The notes beneath the pieces were generated by a model. That model did no database searches and was not told the DNA's origin. It saw only the letters and a program-made list of their open reading frames with translations. A stretch of 56,086 nucleotides of DNA, from NCBI RefSeq assembly GCF_025351285.1, contig NZ_JANXWG010000020.1, positions 1-56,086 on the forward strand, read 5' to 3'. Shown piece by piece: positions 8,612 to 17,224 of the stretch (its first letter is position 1; every line of letters begins with the position of its first letter). Made by a program: the position numbers and the translations under genes. Source of the stretch: Novosphingobium sp. GTDB taxonomy: Bacteria > Pseudomonadota > Alphaproteobacteria > Sphingomonadales > Sphingomonadaceae.

Positions 8612-9784
8612 TCAGGCCGGCTTGCGCGGAAGTTCGACTTCGGCCTTTGCCGTCGCCAGCACGCCGCCGCTCTGGTTGACCATGCGGCTTTCGATCTGCA
8701 CCAGCGCGCGGCCGTGCTCGTCGACGAACTTGTCGACCACTTTGCCCGTCTGGATGGTGATGTCGCCGGTCAGTGCGGGGCTACGGTAGTTGCAGTTCGA
8801 GTGGCGCACCATGCCCCATTCGCCCGCCCAGCCGGCGAGGTAATCGGTGATCCACGCGCCCATGCTGGCGCCGTAGCCATAACCGCGCGGCATGCCGATG
8901 AAGCGCGCCCAGCGCGGGAACAGGTGCCCGCGCGACGGACCGACGTAGGCCCCATCGGTCAATTCGGGGTTGTTGCGCTCCTCGACCGGGTCCTGCTCCT
9001 TGCCCGCCATCGGGCCGACGAAACCGAGCAATTCCATGTCGAGATCGGTGCGGCGGTGCATGCTGCCCCACTGGGTGAAGGTGTAGCTGCGCCATTCGGT
9101 GGTGAAGCTGACGATCGAGTGCGGGCCGAACACGCGCTCGGTCAATTCGTCGCCCACGTTGACGCTTTCCCAATAGCGCGGCGAATGCCCCAGATCGTGC
9201 ATCATCTTGATGTACTTGTAGGCGCGCGCTTCGACTTCGAGGATCTCCTCGTCGGTCCACACCGGCTCTTCGTGGCCTTCGGTCGATCCGTGCTGGGCCG
9301 CCTGGCCGGCTGCCTGGTTGTAGCGGATCGAGGTCGAGCGTTGCTTGGCGACCAGGTCGCCGTGCTGGTTGTAGTAGAAGTTGTCGCCGCGCTGGAAGCA
9401 GGTGGGGCCGAACGACGAGGTGTCCTTGACCTTGTAGTCGAACGGAACGCGCTCGTTCCAGATGCGATCGCCGCCCTTGACGCGCGGGCCGTTGAACCAC
9501 CACTCGTCGCCACCGAACAGCATGTGCGAATTGGGGATCGACCCGATGCACGACGGCGCCGAGCCGTGGCCGTCGTCCATCGTGACGGGGAAGCTCTGCG
9601 GCGCGATCAGTTCGCCGAAACGGCTCTCCATCGCGAACATCGTGTCGTAATGCAGGCGGTTGGGGAAGTGCATCGCCTGGACCCAGCGGCGGATATCGCA
9701 ATTGGCGAAAGGTTCGACCATCCGGGCGGGCTGCATTGGCTTGCCGATGTAGTTGTCGAGATCCGAACAATCGAGCGTGGTCAC
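8612..9784 (-). CDS. MaoC-like double-hotdog protein, copy B
   Basis: A 390-residue protein distantly similar to the one at 5002-6156. The shared blocks are YNQHGDLV near the end of the first hotdog and SPRYWESVNVGDELT at the start of the second. The second half includes GYGYGASMGAWITDYLAGWAGEW and a C-terminal region with SPALTGDITIQTGKV, typical of hotdog thioester enzymes. The start is a GTG at 9784 with a G-rich AGGGGGATA upstream; no better ATG is available. It is followed by the sulfotransferase gene after 4 bases. The canonical hydratase motif (GDxNPxH) is not evident in the N-terminal half, so this copy may be a non-catalytic or altered partner of copy A (inference). Confidence 0.82.
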   Translation of the reverse strand: MTTLDCSDLDNYIGKPMQPARMVEPFANCDIRRWVQAMHFPNRLHYDTMFAMESRFGELIAPQSFPVTMDDGHGSAPSCIGSIPNSHMLFGGDEWWFNGPRVKGGDRIWNERVPFDYKVKDTSSFGPTCFQRGDNFYYNQHGDLVAKQRSTSIRYNQAAGQAAQHGSTEGHEEPVWTDEEILEVEARAYKYIKMMHDLGHSPRYWESVNVGDELTERVFGPHSIVSFTTEWRSYTFTQWGSMHRRTDLDMELLGFVGPMAGKEQDPVEERNNPELTDGAYVGPSRGHLFPRWARFIGMPRGYGYGASMGAWITDYLAGWAGEWGMVRHSNCNYRSPALTGDITIQTGKVVDKFVDEHGRALVQIESRMVNQSGGVLATAKAEVELPRKPA

Positions 9785-9905
9785 CAGGCTATCCCCCTAA
9801 AGGCTTTGATCCCGGTCGGCGTGGGGCATCGCATCGGGCAAGGCAATGGCGGGGCGGCGCGGCCTTGCAAACTTCGCCCCGGCGTTGCGAGGGGAGATCG
9901 GAACC

Positions 9906-10391
9906 TCAGATCAGTTCGCGGAATTCCTCGATCACCTGGCGATAGACGCGCTTCTTGAACGGCACGATCAGGTCGGGCAATTCGTCGGGCGCAACCCATT
10001 TCCACTCGTTGAATTCGGCCGGATCGTGCGCATCCAGCTTCACGTCGGCATCGCTGCCGGTAAAGCGCAACAGCATCCACCACTGGCGCTGGCCGCGGTA
10101 CTTGCCCTTCCACAGCGTGCCGAGCAGGTCTTCGGGCAGATCGTAGAACAGCTCCTCGCGCGATTGCGCCAGCACCTGGACGAGTGTTTCGGGCAGCCCG
10201 GTTTCCTCGTGCAATTCGCGCAAGGCGGCGGCGCGCAAGTCTTCGCCCTTGTCGATCCCGCCTTGCGGCATCTGCCACGAATCGCCTTCCTTGCTGTCGA
10301 TCCGCTTGCCCACGAACACCTGGCCCTCGGCGTTGACGAGCATCAGCCCGACGCAAGGTCGGTACGGCAGGCCTTCGTACTGGGGGTCCAT
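9906..10391 (-). CDS. rppH: RNA pyrophosphohydrolase RppH (Nudix)
   Basis: Removes pyrophosphate from the 5' end of triphosphorylated RNA, which starts RNase-dependent decay. The 161-residue protein has the RppH N-terminus YRPCVGLMLVN and a complete Nudix box running from GGIDKGEDLRAAALRELHEETGL, with the catalytic REL-EE residues intact. It also has the WMLLRF block and a C-terminal FKKRVYRQV helix. The ATG at 10391 overlaps the upstream esterase stop as TGATG, which suggests translational coupling; a TTG one codon earlier is less likely. Diadenosine polyphosphate hydrolysis is an alternative or additional activity known in the family. Confidence 0.95.
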   Translation of the reverse strand: MDPQYEGLPYRPCVGLMLVNAEGQVFVGKRIDSKEGDSWQMPQGGIDKGEDLRAAALRELHEETGLPETLVQVLAQSREELFYDLPEDLLGTLWKGKYRGQRQWWMLLRFTGSDADVKLDAHDPAEFNEWKWVAPDELPDLIVPFKKRVYRQVIEEFRELI

Positions 10392-11356
10392 CAAGCGGTG
10401 CCCAGCATCAGCTTCATGGCGGCAAACACGCGTTGCATGTCGGCCTGCCCGCTGGGGATGGCCTTGCGCAGCGTGGTGAAGCCGTGGATTGTGCCTTTCA
10501 TTTCCATGAAAATCACGTCCGACCCGGCCCGGATCAGCGCTTCGCCGTAAAGCCGGCCGCTGTCACGGATCGGATCGAGCGAAGCAGTGACCAGCACCGT
10601 CGGCGGTGCGGCCGCGTGATCGCCGTGAATCGGATAGGCGCGCACGTTGCCGGCTTCGGCAGCATACGATGCGTGGAACCAGTCCATCGAGACCTTGGTC
10701 AGCAAGTGCCCTTCGGCAAAGTCGAGCATGGACTGGTGATCGGTCTTCTCGTCTGAAAGCGGGTAGATCGGCACTTGCAACACCACTGGAACGGCAGCGG
10801 GAGCATCGCCCAACGCCTGCGTCACCACGATCGCGAGATTGCCGCCGGCCGAATCGCCGATGGTGATGAGCCCGGTTGCACCACGGCCCAGTTCGGCCGG
10901 GCTGCCAGCAACCCAGCGCGCGGCGGCTTCGCAATCGTCGGCCGCGGCGGGGAACTTGTGTTCGGGGGCGAGGCGGTAGTGCACCGCCACTATGGGCAAA
11001 TCGACCTCGGCGGCGATTTCGGTGCACAGCGCGTGGTGCGTATCGAGATCGCCGATCACGAAACCGCCGCCGTGGAAGAACATCACCACCGGGCCCGGCT
11101 CGCGAGTTTCGCGCGCATCGTAAAGCCGCAGGGGGATTTCTCCGCCGGGGCCGGGACAGGTGAGATCGCGGATCACGGCCAGCGGGCGAGGATCGGCTTC
11201 GCCCAGCGGAACCATCGCAAGGTACGAACCGCGTGCATCGGCCAGCGACATTTCATGCATCGGCGGAGCTTGGACCCCGTTCAAAAAGGCGAGGAATGCG
11301 GCAACATCGGGCCGGACAAAGGGCTTTGATTTATCGGCGGATTCGCTCGTGCTCAT
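10391..11356 (-). CDS. Alpha/beta hydrolase, hormone-sensitive-lipase (GDXG) family esterase
   Basis: A carboxylesterase or lipase of 321 residues. The HSL oxyanion-hole motif VMFFHGGGFVIGD, the nucleophile elbow TIGDSAGGNLA, the acid residue in ASLDPIRD and the His in GTIHGFTT are all present and properly spaced. No signal peptide is seen, so it is cytoplasmic. The start at 11356 (MSTSES) matches the family's N-terminus; longer in-frame extensions run through the promoter region and are low complexity. Its stop overlaps the rppH start. Substrates of this family are short acyl esters, including those released in xenobiotic breakdown. The link to the neighbouring CoA cluster is only positional. 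Confidence 0.93.
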   Translation of the reverse strand: MSTSESADKSKPFVRPDVAAFLAFLNGVQAPPMHEMSLADARGSYLAMVPLGEADPRPLAVIRDLTCPGPGGEIPLRLYDARETREPGPVVMFFHGGGFVIGDLDTHHALCTEIAAEVDLPIVAVHYRLAPEHKFPAAADDCEAAARWVAGSPAELGRGATGLITIGDSAGGNLAIVVTQALGDAPAAVPVVLQVPIYPLSDEKTDHQSMLDFAEGHLLTKVSMDWFHASYAAEAGNVRAYPIHGDHAAAPPTVLVTASLDPIRDSGRLYGEALIRAGSDVIFMEMKGTIHGFTTLRKAIPSGQADMQRVFAAMKLMLGTA

Positions 11357-11532
11357 GCATCGTTTCCCGGATATCGTGAATCGGCGGGGGTTTTCCCCTG
11401 CGCGCCAAAGGTCTAGGGGGGCTTTGGCACCTTGACCAGACGGCCAGTCGTGTTTCTGGCTTGATGGAACTTGGTGAGAGGCGAGTTTTTCTTTTTTGCG
11501 CGCCACCGCTGCGACGGGTAGGCGCGCTGCTC

Positions 11533-11576
11533 CGGACGGCCCATGCCACATCAATGGCTTACGCCTCGACCGTCCG
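11533..11576 (+). promoter_or_regulatory. Stem-loop in the korA leader
   Basis: CGGACGG (11533-11539) pairs with CCGTCCG (11570-11576). Inside the loop CCAT (11541-11544) can pair with ATGG (11553-11556). The structure ends 5 bases before the GAAGGA ribosome-binding site of korA. It lies in the 235-base divergent gap between the esterase and korA, which must hold the promoters of both. I see no convincing -35/-10 pair. Function is unknown. Confidence 0.35.
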
Positions 11577-11591
11577 ACGCGAAGGACTTAC

Positions 11592-13547
11592 ATGGCTACA
11601 GCAATTCTGGACGATGTCATGGTTGGGCAGCCGGCTCAAGCCGCGCCCGAGGCAATGGTGGTGCGTTTCGCGGGCGATTCGGGCGACGGCATGCAGTTGA
11701 CCGGGGGGCAGTTCACGCTCTCCACTGCCCTTGCGGGCAACGACCTCGCCACGTTCCCCGATTTTCCCGCCGAAATCCGCGCGCCGCAAGGCACGCTGTT
11801 CGGCGTTTCGGCATTCCAGATCAATTTCGGGTCGACCGAGATCGAAACCGCTGGCGATGCGCCCGACGTGCTGGTGGCGATGAACCCGGCGGCGCTGAAA
11901 ACCAACGTGGGCGCGCTCAAGCCGGGCGGGTTGATCATTGCCGACAGCGGCGAATTCACCAGGCGCAACCTGGAAAAGGCGCATTACGCGGTCAATCCGC
12001 TGGAAGATGGCAGCCTGGCGAAGTGGCAGTTGCTGGCGTTCGATATCTCGAAGCTGACGCTCGATGCGGTCAAGCCGTTTGGCCTTGGCAACAAGGAAGC
12101 GCTGCGCTGCAAGAACATGTGGACGCTGGGGCTGGCGCTGTGGATGTTCGACCGTGATCGGCAACCGCTGATCGACTGGCTGAACGGCAAGTTCGCCAAG
12201 AACCAGGTGCTCGCCGATGCCAACGTGGCCGCACTCAACGCGGGCCATGCCTATGGCGAAACCGCCGAGCTTTCGGGTCCGTTGCGGCAGATGCACATGG
12301 CGCCAGCCAAGAGCGAGCCAGGTTTGTATCGCACCGTCACGGGCGCCGAGGCGATCAGCTTTGGCCTCGTTGCGGGTGCGCAACTGGCGGGCTTGCCGAT
12401 GTTCTTCGGCGGTTATCCGATCACGCCCGCTTCGGCGATCCTGCACAACCTGGTGCGGCTGAAGGAATTCGGCGTCACCACCTTCCAGGCCGAGGATGAA
12501 ATCGCCGCGATCGGTTCCGCCATCGGCGCAAGCTATGCCGGGCATCTGGGCGTAACTTCGTCATCCGGCCCGGGCATCGCCTTGAAGGGCGAGGCGATGG
12601 GCTTGGCGGTGATGACCGAACTGCCGCTGGTGATCATCAATTCGCAACGCGGCGGGCCTTCGACCGGCTTGCCGACCAAGACCGAGCAAAGCGATCTGTA
12701 CCAGGCGGTCTATGGCCGCAATGGCGACACGCCGATGCCGGTGATCTCGTGCCGCAGCCCGTCCGATGCGTTCGAATGCGCGATCGAGGCGTGCCGCATC
12801 GCGGTGCAGTTCATGACCCCGGTGATCCTGCTGACCGACGGCTATATCGCCAACGCCGCCGAGCCGTGGAAGGTGCCCGATCCGGCCAGCTTCGCGCCGT
12901 TCCCGGTATCGTTCCTCGAAGCGAAAAACGGGCCGAACGATACGCTGCTGCCGTTCGCGCGCGACGAAAAGGGCGCGCGGCCGTGGATCAAGCCGGGCAC
13001 GCCGGGGTTGATGCACCGCATCGGCGGGATCGAGAAGGCACCGGGCACGGGCAACATCGACTATTCGCCCGAATCGCACCAGGCGATGACCGACGCGCGC
13101 AAGGCCAAGGTCGACGGCGTGGCGCAGCATATTCCGCACCAGGACGTTGCGCTGGGCGAGACCAGCGGCAAGCTGGTGGTGGTCGGCTGGGGATCGACCT
13201 TCGGGCCGATCCACCAGGCGGTGCGACGGATGCGCGGCAAGGGCTTCGATGTCAGCCACGTCCATGTCCGACACATCTGGCCAATGCCCGAAAATCTGGG
13301 CGCTTTGCTAAAGAGTTACGAGCATGTCCTCGTACCCGAAATGAACACCGGCCAGTTCAAGACCGTGCTGCGCGACCAGTTCCTGGTCGATGCCAAGCCG
13401 CTTGCCAAGACCAGCGGGCAGCCGTTCACGATCGCCGAACTCGAGCTGGCGATCGGCACGTTCTTCGACGGTATTCCCGGTAACGAAGGCGGCGAAGTTC
13501 CGGCCGACGCAACCCAACTGCCCAGCATCGAGGCTGTTAACCCATGA
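11592..13547 (+). CDS. korA: 2-oxoacid:ferredoxin oxidoreductase, alpha subunit (gamma-alpha fusion), probably 2-oxoglutarate type
   Basis: Oxidatively decarboxylates a 2-oxoacid, most likely 2-oxoglutarate, to its acyl-CoA with reduction of ferredoxin, together with KorB. The 651 residues start with a fused gamma domain (VRFAGDSGDGMQLTGG at about 25). A pyrimidine-binding alpha domain follows (GGYPITPASAILHNL, FQAEDEIAAIGSAIGASYAG and TSSSGPGIALKGEAMGLA), then a C-terminal transketolase-like domain (VVVGWGSTFGP, VSHVHVRHIWPMP, VPEMNTGQF). There is no ferredoxin-like delta domain. The ATG at 11592 follows GAAGGA by 5 bases. The stop overlaps the korB start as ATGA, so the subunits are made together. 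Assignment to 2-oxoglutarate rather than pyruvate follows the KorAB architecture and is not proven. Confidence 0.93.
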   Translation: MATAILDDVMVGQPAQAAPEAMVVRFAGDSGDGMQLTGGQFTLSTALAGNDLATFPDFPAEIRAPQGTLFGVSAFQINFGSTEIETAGDAPDVLVAMNPAALKTNVGALKPGGLIIADSGEFTRRNLEKAHYAVNPLEDGSLAKWQLLAFDISKLTLDAVKPFGLGNKEALRCKNMWTLGLALWMFDRDRQPLIDWLNGKFAKNQVLADANVAALNAGHAYGETAELSGPLRQMHMAPAKSEPGLYRTVTGAEAISFGLVAGAQLAGLPMFFGGYPITPASAILHNLVRLKEFGVTTFQAEDEIAAIGSAIGASYAGHLGVTSSSGPGIALKGEAMGLAVMTELPLVIINSQRGGPSTGLPTKTEQSDLYQAVYGRNGDTPMPVISCRSPSDAFECAIEACRIAVQFMTPVILLTDGYIANAAEPWKVPDPASFAPFPVSFLEAKNGPNDTLLPFARDEKGARPWIKPGTPGLMHRIGGIEKAPGTGNIDYSPESHQAMTDARKAKVDGVAQHIPHQDVALGETSGKLVVVGWGSTFGPIHQAVRRMRGKGFDVSHVHVRHIWPMPENLGALLKSYEHVLVPEMNTGQFKTVLRDQFLVDAKPLAKTSGQPFTIAELELAIGTFFDGIPGNEGGEVPADATQLPSIEAVNP

Positions 13548-14608
13548 ACGACATGACTCCGATCGGCGGCGTGACCACCACGCTAAAGGACTGGGAAACC
13601 GACCAGGAAGTGCGTTGGTGCCCGGGTTGCGGCGATTACGCGATCCTGAAAGCGGTGCAGCGGACATTGCCCGAACTGGGCGCGGACCCTGCCAACACCG
13701 TGTTCGTCAGCGGCATCGGCTGTTCGAGCCGGTTTCCGTACTACGTTGAATCGTATGGCTTCCACACCATCCACGGCCGCGCGCCGGCGTTCGCGACGGG
13801 GATCAAGCTGGCCAATCCGGAACTCGACGTGTGGATCGTGACCGGTGACGGTGACGGCATGTCGATCGGCGGCAACCACACGATGCACATCCTGCGGCGC
13901 AACCTCGATTGCCAGATCCTGCTGTTCAACAACGAGATCTACGGCCTCACCAAGGGCCAATCATCTCCCACCAGCCGATTGGGCACGAACAGCCCGACCT
14001 CGCCGCTGGGATCGTATGACCGGCCGGCATCGCCTTGCGCATTCGCGCTGGGTTCGGGCGCGCGCTTTGTGGCGCGCGGGTTCGATGTCTCGAAGGAATT
14101 GACCGGCGTTCTCAAGGCTGCCTACCATCACAAGGGCGCCGCGTTCATCGAGATTTTCCAGAACTGCATCGTCTACAACAAGGACGTGTTCGACGATTTC
14201 GCCGCGCCCAAGGGCGCCGAGGGTCGCCAGTTGTGGCTCAAGAATGGTGAGCCGATGCTGTTCGGTTCGGAAAAGTCCGGCGGGGTCAAGGGCATCGCGC
14301 TCGATCACGACGCGCTGATGTTGAAGGTGGTCGATGTGATCGCCAAGGACGACGGGACTCCCGACTGGAAGGCCGCCGGCGTGATCGTTCACGACGTCAC
14401 CAACCGTTCGGTCGCCTACATGCTGGTCGACTTGCGCGCGACGCCCAAGTTCGCCGATTTCCCGATGGCGCTGGGCGTGATCTACGACGATCCGCGCCCC
14501 ACTTTCGAAACCGCGGTGGCCGATGAGCGCGCGCGGGCAAGCAAGGGCAAGACCCCCGACCTCGCGGCGCTGCTCAAGCGTGGCCAGACATGGACGGTTG
14601 AAAGCTGA
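13544..14608 (+). CDS. korB: 2-oxoacid:ferredoxin oxidoreductase, beta subunit
   Basis: The thiamine-diphosphate- and [4Fe-4S]-binding partner of KorA, 354 residues. The cluster ligands are in WCPGCGDYAIL near residue 27, in GIGCSSR and in FQNCIVYNKD. The TPP/Mg motif is VTGDGDGMSIGGNH followed by NNEIYGLTKGQ; HGRAPAFATGIKLA is the conserved active-site loop. The gene overlaps korA by 4 bases. In aerobic alphaproteobacteria this complex can bypass or supplement 2-oxoglutarate dehydrogenase and supply low-potential electrons. Its oxygen tolerance here is unknown. Confidence 0.95.
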   Translation: MNDMTPIGGVTTTLKDWETDQEVRWCPGCGDYAILKAVQRTLPELGADPANTVFVSGIGCSSRFPYYVESYGFHTIHGRAPAFATGIKLANPELDVWIVTGDGDGMSIGGNHTMHILRRNLDCQILLFNNEIYGLTKGQSSPTSRLGTNSPTSPLGSYDRPASPCAFALGSGARFVARGFDVSKELTGVLKAAYHHKGAAFIEIFQNCIVYNKDVFDDFAAPKGAEGRQLWLKNGEPMLFGSEKSGGVKGIALDHDALMLKVVDVIAKDDGTPDWKAAGVIVHDVTNRSVAYMLVDLRATPKFADFPMALGVIYDDPRPTFETAVADERARASKGKTPDLAALLKRGQTWTVES

Positions 14609-14621
14609 CCGGCCAAAGCCA

Positions 14622-16025
14622 GTGACAAAGCCCCAGATCGTCTGGCTGCGGCATGATCTGCGCCTGGCCGACCAGCCTGCATTCCATGCCGCCAGCGCTG
14701 CGGGGCCGGTGCTGCCGGTCTATGTGCTCGATGATGCGCGCGCTCGGCGCTGGGCGTTGGGCGGGGCAGCGCGGTGGTGGTTGCATCACAGCCTGGCGTC
14801 GCTCTCGGCTTCGCTGGAGCGGCAGGGATCGCGGCTGATCCTGCGACGGGGCGATGCGGTATCTGCGCTGGCGGCGATCGCGCACGAATGCGCCGCGGGC
14901 GCGATCCACGGCGTTCACCACCATGAACCGTGGTGGCGCGATGCCGAGAATGAATTGGCCGCTGCGCTGCCCGATACCTGCCCGCTCATGCTCCACCATG
15001 GCAATTATCTCGCGCCGCCGGGCAGCGTGACCACCGGCGCGGGGCAGCCCTACAAGATCTACACTCCGTTTTCGCGCGCGCTGCTGGAGCGGATGCCGCC
15101 CGAACCGTGCCTGCCCGAACCGAAGCTCGATTCTCCGCCGCATTGGCCCGAAAGCGATCGGCTGGAGGATTGGGCCTTGCTCCCGACCAAGCCCGACTGG
15201 GCAGGCCAGTTCGGCCCCGAATGGACGCCGGGCGAGGCCGGTGCGCACGTGCGGGTCGAGGCCTTCGCCAGCCACATCGCGGCTTATGAAAACACCCGAA
15301 ACCTGCCCTCCACCGAGGGCACGTCGCGCCTTTCGCCCCACTTCGCGTTCGGCGAGATTTCGCCGCGCCAGGTGTGGCATGCGATTGCAAACCATCAGGG
15401 CGAGGGCGCCGATACCTTTCGCAAGGAACTGATCTGGCGCGATTATGCGCAGAACGTGATCCACGCGATGCCGGCTTACGGTGCGCGCAGCTACAGCGAA
15501 ACGTTCAAGCACTTGCCGTGGCGCGATCCGCGCAGCGATCCGGCGGCGCAGGCCGATCTGGCCGCATGGCAGCAGGGTCGCACCGGCTATCCGATCGTCG
15601 ATGCCGGGATGCGGCAGTTGTGGGCCACCGGCTGGATGCACAACCGCGTGCGGATGATCACCGCCAGCTTCCTGGTGAAGCACCTGCTGATAGATTGGCG
15701 CCATGGCGAACGCTGGTTCTGGGATACGCTGGTCGATGCCGATTACGCCAGCAACGCGGTCAACTGGCAGTGGACCGCGGGCAGCGGGGTCGATGCCAAC
15801 ATGTTCGTGCGGATCATGGCGCCGTTGACACAATCACCCAAGTTCGATGCCGGCGCCTACATCCGTCGCTGGGTGCCCGAGCTCAAGGGGCTGGACAACG
15901 ACGGCATCCACGATCCGGTGTTTCCGCCGCGTGGCTATCCGGGCAAAGTGGTCGATCACCGCGCCGCGCGCGAACGGGCACTGGCCGCTTGGGCTGAAGC
16001 CAAGGCCGCAATGCCCCGCGACTGA
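14622..16025 (+). CDS. phrB: Deoxyribodipyrimidine photolyase (class I CPD type)
   Basis: Light-driven repair of cyclobutane pyrimidine dimers with FADH-. The 467 residues show the N-terminal antenna domain (IVWLRHDLRLADQPAF, VYVLDDA) and the FAD domain (EGTSRLSPHFAFGEISPRQVW, KELIWRDYA, TGYPIVDAGMRQLWATGWMHNR, LVDADYASNAVNWQW), including the Trp-rich electron path. The start is a GTG at 14622, giving VTKPQIVWLRHD as usual for the family. An earlier in-frame ATG at 14523 would lie inside korB and adds a non-homologous tail. It is 13 bases after korB and may be read through from it. Cryptochrome function cannot be excluded by sequence alone but the class I photolyase pattern is clear. Confidence 0.95.
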   Translation: MTKPQIVWLRHDLRLADQPAFHAASAAGPVLPVYVLDDARARRWALGGAARWWLHHSLASLSASLERQGSRLILRRGDAVSALAAIAHECAAGAIHGVHHHEPWWRDAENELAAALPDTCPLMLHHGNYLAPPGSVTTGAGQPYKIYTPFSRALLERMPPEPCLPEPKLDSPPHWPESDRLEDWALLPTKPDWAGQFGPEWTPGEAGAHVRVEAFASHIAAYENTRNLPSTEGTSRLSPHFAFGEISPRQVWHAIANHQGEGADTFRKELIWRDYAQNVIHAMPAYGARSYSETFKHLPWRDPRSDPAAQADLAAWQQGRTGYPIVDAGMRQLWATGWMHNRVRMITASFLVKHLLIDWRHGERWFWDTLVDADYASNAVNWQWTAGSGVDANMFVRIMAPLTQSPKFDAGAYIRRWVPELKGLDNDGIHDPVFPPRGYPGKVVDHRAARERALAAWAEAKAAMPRD

Positions 16026-16029
16026 ACCG

Positions 16030-16407
16030 TCAGCAAGACCGCCGGTATCGCAGGTTCGGCCCGGCTACGGCCACGCCGCTTCGATAGCGCAGCACGATGT
16101 TGTCGTGAACGATCGGGCTCAGCAGCCGGTGGAAGGCGCAGCCGACTTTGGCATTGTCCCACCAGATCACTTCGGCTTGCAGCGCTTCGAGCCCGGGCAG
16201 GGTCAGCCAGCACTTGGTGCCGGCCAACATCCGATCGGGGCATGCGGCCGAAAAACCGGCAAGCGACAAATCGAGCACTGTGGTGGCCACCCCGCGCCCG
16301 CCTGCCTGGCGCAACGTGGCGGGGATCGTGACGGCGGCGCGGACGGCGCAACGGTCTTCCTGCGCCGCGATCAGATAGCGGTCGTCGGATGTGTCTCGGA
16401 TCAGCAT
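16030..16407 (-). CDS. PilZ-domain protein (c-di-GMP binding)
   Basis: A 125-residue single-domain PilZ protein. The two c-di-GMP signature motifs are intact: RxxxR as EDRCAVRAAV near residue 18, and D/NxSxxG as VLDLSLAGFS. The C-terminal WWDNAKVGCAFHRLL strand is also typical. The ATG at 16407 is chosen because GGAGAG lies 7-8 bases upstream; an in-frame ATG at 16422 overlaps that SD and longer extensions are not family-like. Its stop is 5 bases from the convergent photolyase stop. The target process (motility, exopolysaccharide) is not shown by neighbours. Confidence 0.9.
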   Translation of the reverse strand: MLIRDTSDDRYLIAAQEDRCAVRAAVTIPATLRQAGGRGVATTVLDLSLAGFSAACPDRMLAGTKCWLTLPGLEALQAEVIWWDNAKVGCAFHRLLSPIVHDNIVLRYRSGVAVAGPNLRYRRSC

Positions 16408-16495
16408 CGTACCACTCTCCATCGCTTGCGGCCGAGAAGTTGGGCACCTCCGACCGTTACGTGACAGTGGCACAAACAGGGTTACATCCGGGTTC

Positions 16496-17224
16496 TTAAC
16501 TAGCGTTAACGCGGAGACGGTGTGGGCTGGCAAATTGTTTACCACACAGTTCCACGATCGCTTCACCAACCACTTCGGGCGGCTTGACCGAGGCCGGATC
16601 TTCGCCCGGATAGGCCTTGGCGCGCATCGCGGTGCGGGTGGCGCCGGGATCTACGATGGCGACGCGCAAGTTCGAGATATCGCGCGTTTCCTGCGCATAA
16701 GCGTCGAGCAGGTTGTCGAACGCGGCCTTGGTGGCGCCGTATGCGCCCCAATAAGCGCGCGGGGCGGCACCCACGCTGCTGGTCACGCCGATCAGCTTGC
16801 CGGCGGCGCTGCGCTTGAGCATGCCATCGAACCCGGCGATCAAGGCCTGCGTTGCCAATACGTTAAGTGTGAAGGCCTTGTTGAGATCCTTCGAATCGAT
16901 CTGCCACGCGGGCGTCAGTGCCGGCAGCATTGCCGCGTTGATCACCAGCACGTCGAGCGCTTGCCAACGCTGGCCGATCGCGGTGGCCAGGCGCGCGATG
17001 CCTTCGGGCTCGGCCAGGTCCACGGGCGCGATCGTGGCGCTGCCGCCGGCATCGAAAATAGCCTGCTCGGTCGCTTCGAGCGCGGCGCCGGTGCGTGCGG
17101 TGAGCACGACGTGCGCGCCCGCCGCCGCGAGAGCCTTGGCGGTTGCCGCGCCGATACCCTTGCTGGCGCCGGTTACGAGTGCAGTTTTTCCGGCAAGCAG
17201 GCGATTGTCAGCAGTGTCCGTCAT
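16496..17224 (-). CDS. Short-chain dehydrogenase/reductase
   Basis: A classical SDR of 242 residues that transfers hydride between NAD(P)(H) and an alcohol/ketone. The motifs are VTGASKGIGAATAKAL (cofactor loop), VINAAML at about residue 93 (NAA variant of NNAG), the catalytic SS-13-YGATK set (VTSSVGAAPRAYWGAYGATK) and VDPGATRTAM. The ATG at 17224 overlaps the purF TGA as TGATG, which argues against the GTG one codon upstream. The pairing with purF is common in sphingomonads, as I recall, but its reason is unknown. Substrate unknown. Confidence 0.92.
   Translation of the reverse strand: MTDTADNRLLAGKTALVTGASKGIGAATAKALAAAGAHVVLTARTGAALEATEQAIFDAGGSATIAPVDLAEPEGIARLATAIGQRWQALDVLVINAAMLPALTPAWQIDSKDLNKAFTLNVLATQALIAGFDGMLKRSAAGKLIGVTSSVGAAPRAYWGAYGATKAAFDNLLDAYAQETRDISNLRVAIVDPGATRTAMRAKAYPGEDPASVKPPEVVGEAIVELCGKQFASPHRLRVNAS

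Noticed and set aside
11357..11554. N-terminal extension of the GDXG esterase
   Set aside because: It would cover the divergent promoter region and encodes no homologous residues; the start at 11356 fits the family.
16496..16509. TTAA-N6-TTAA resembling a CtrA box
   Set aside because: The spacing is 6 rather than 7 and it lies at the coding end of the SDR gene, not upstream of a start.
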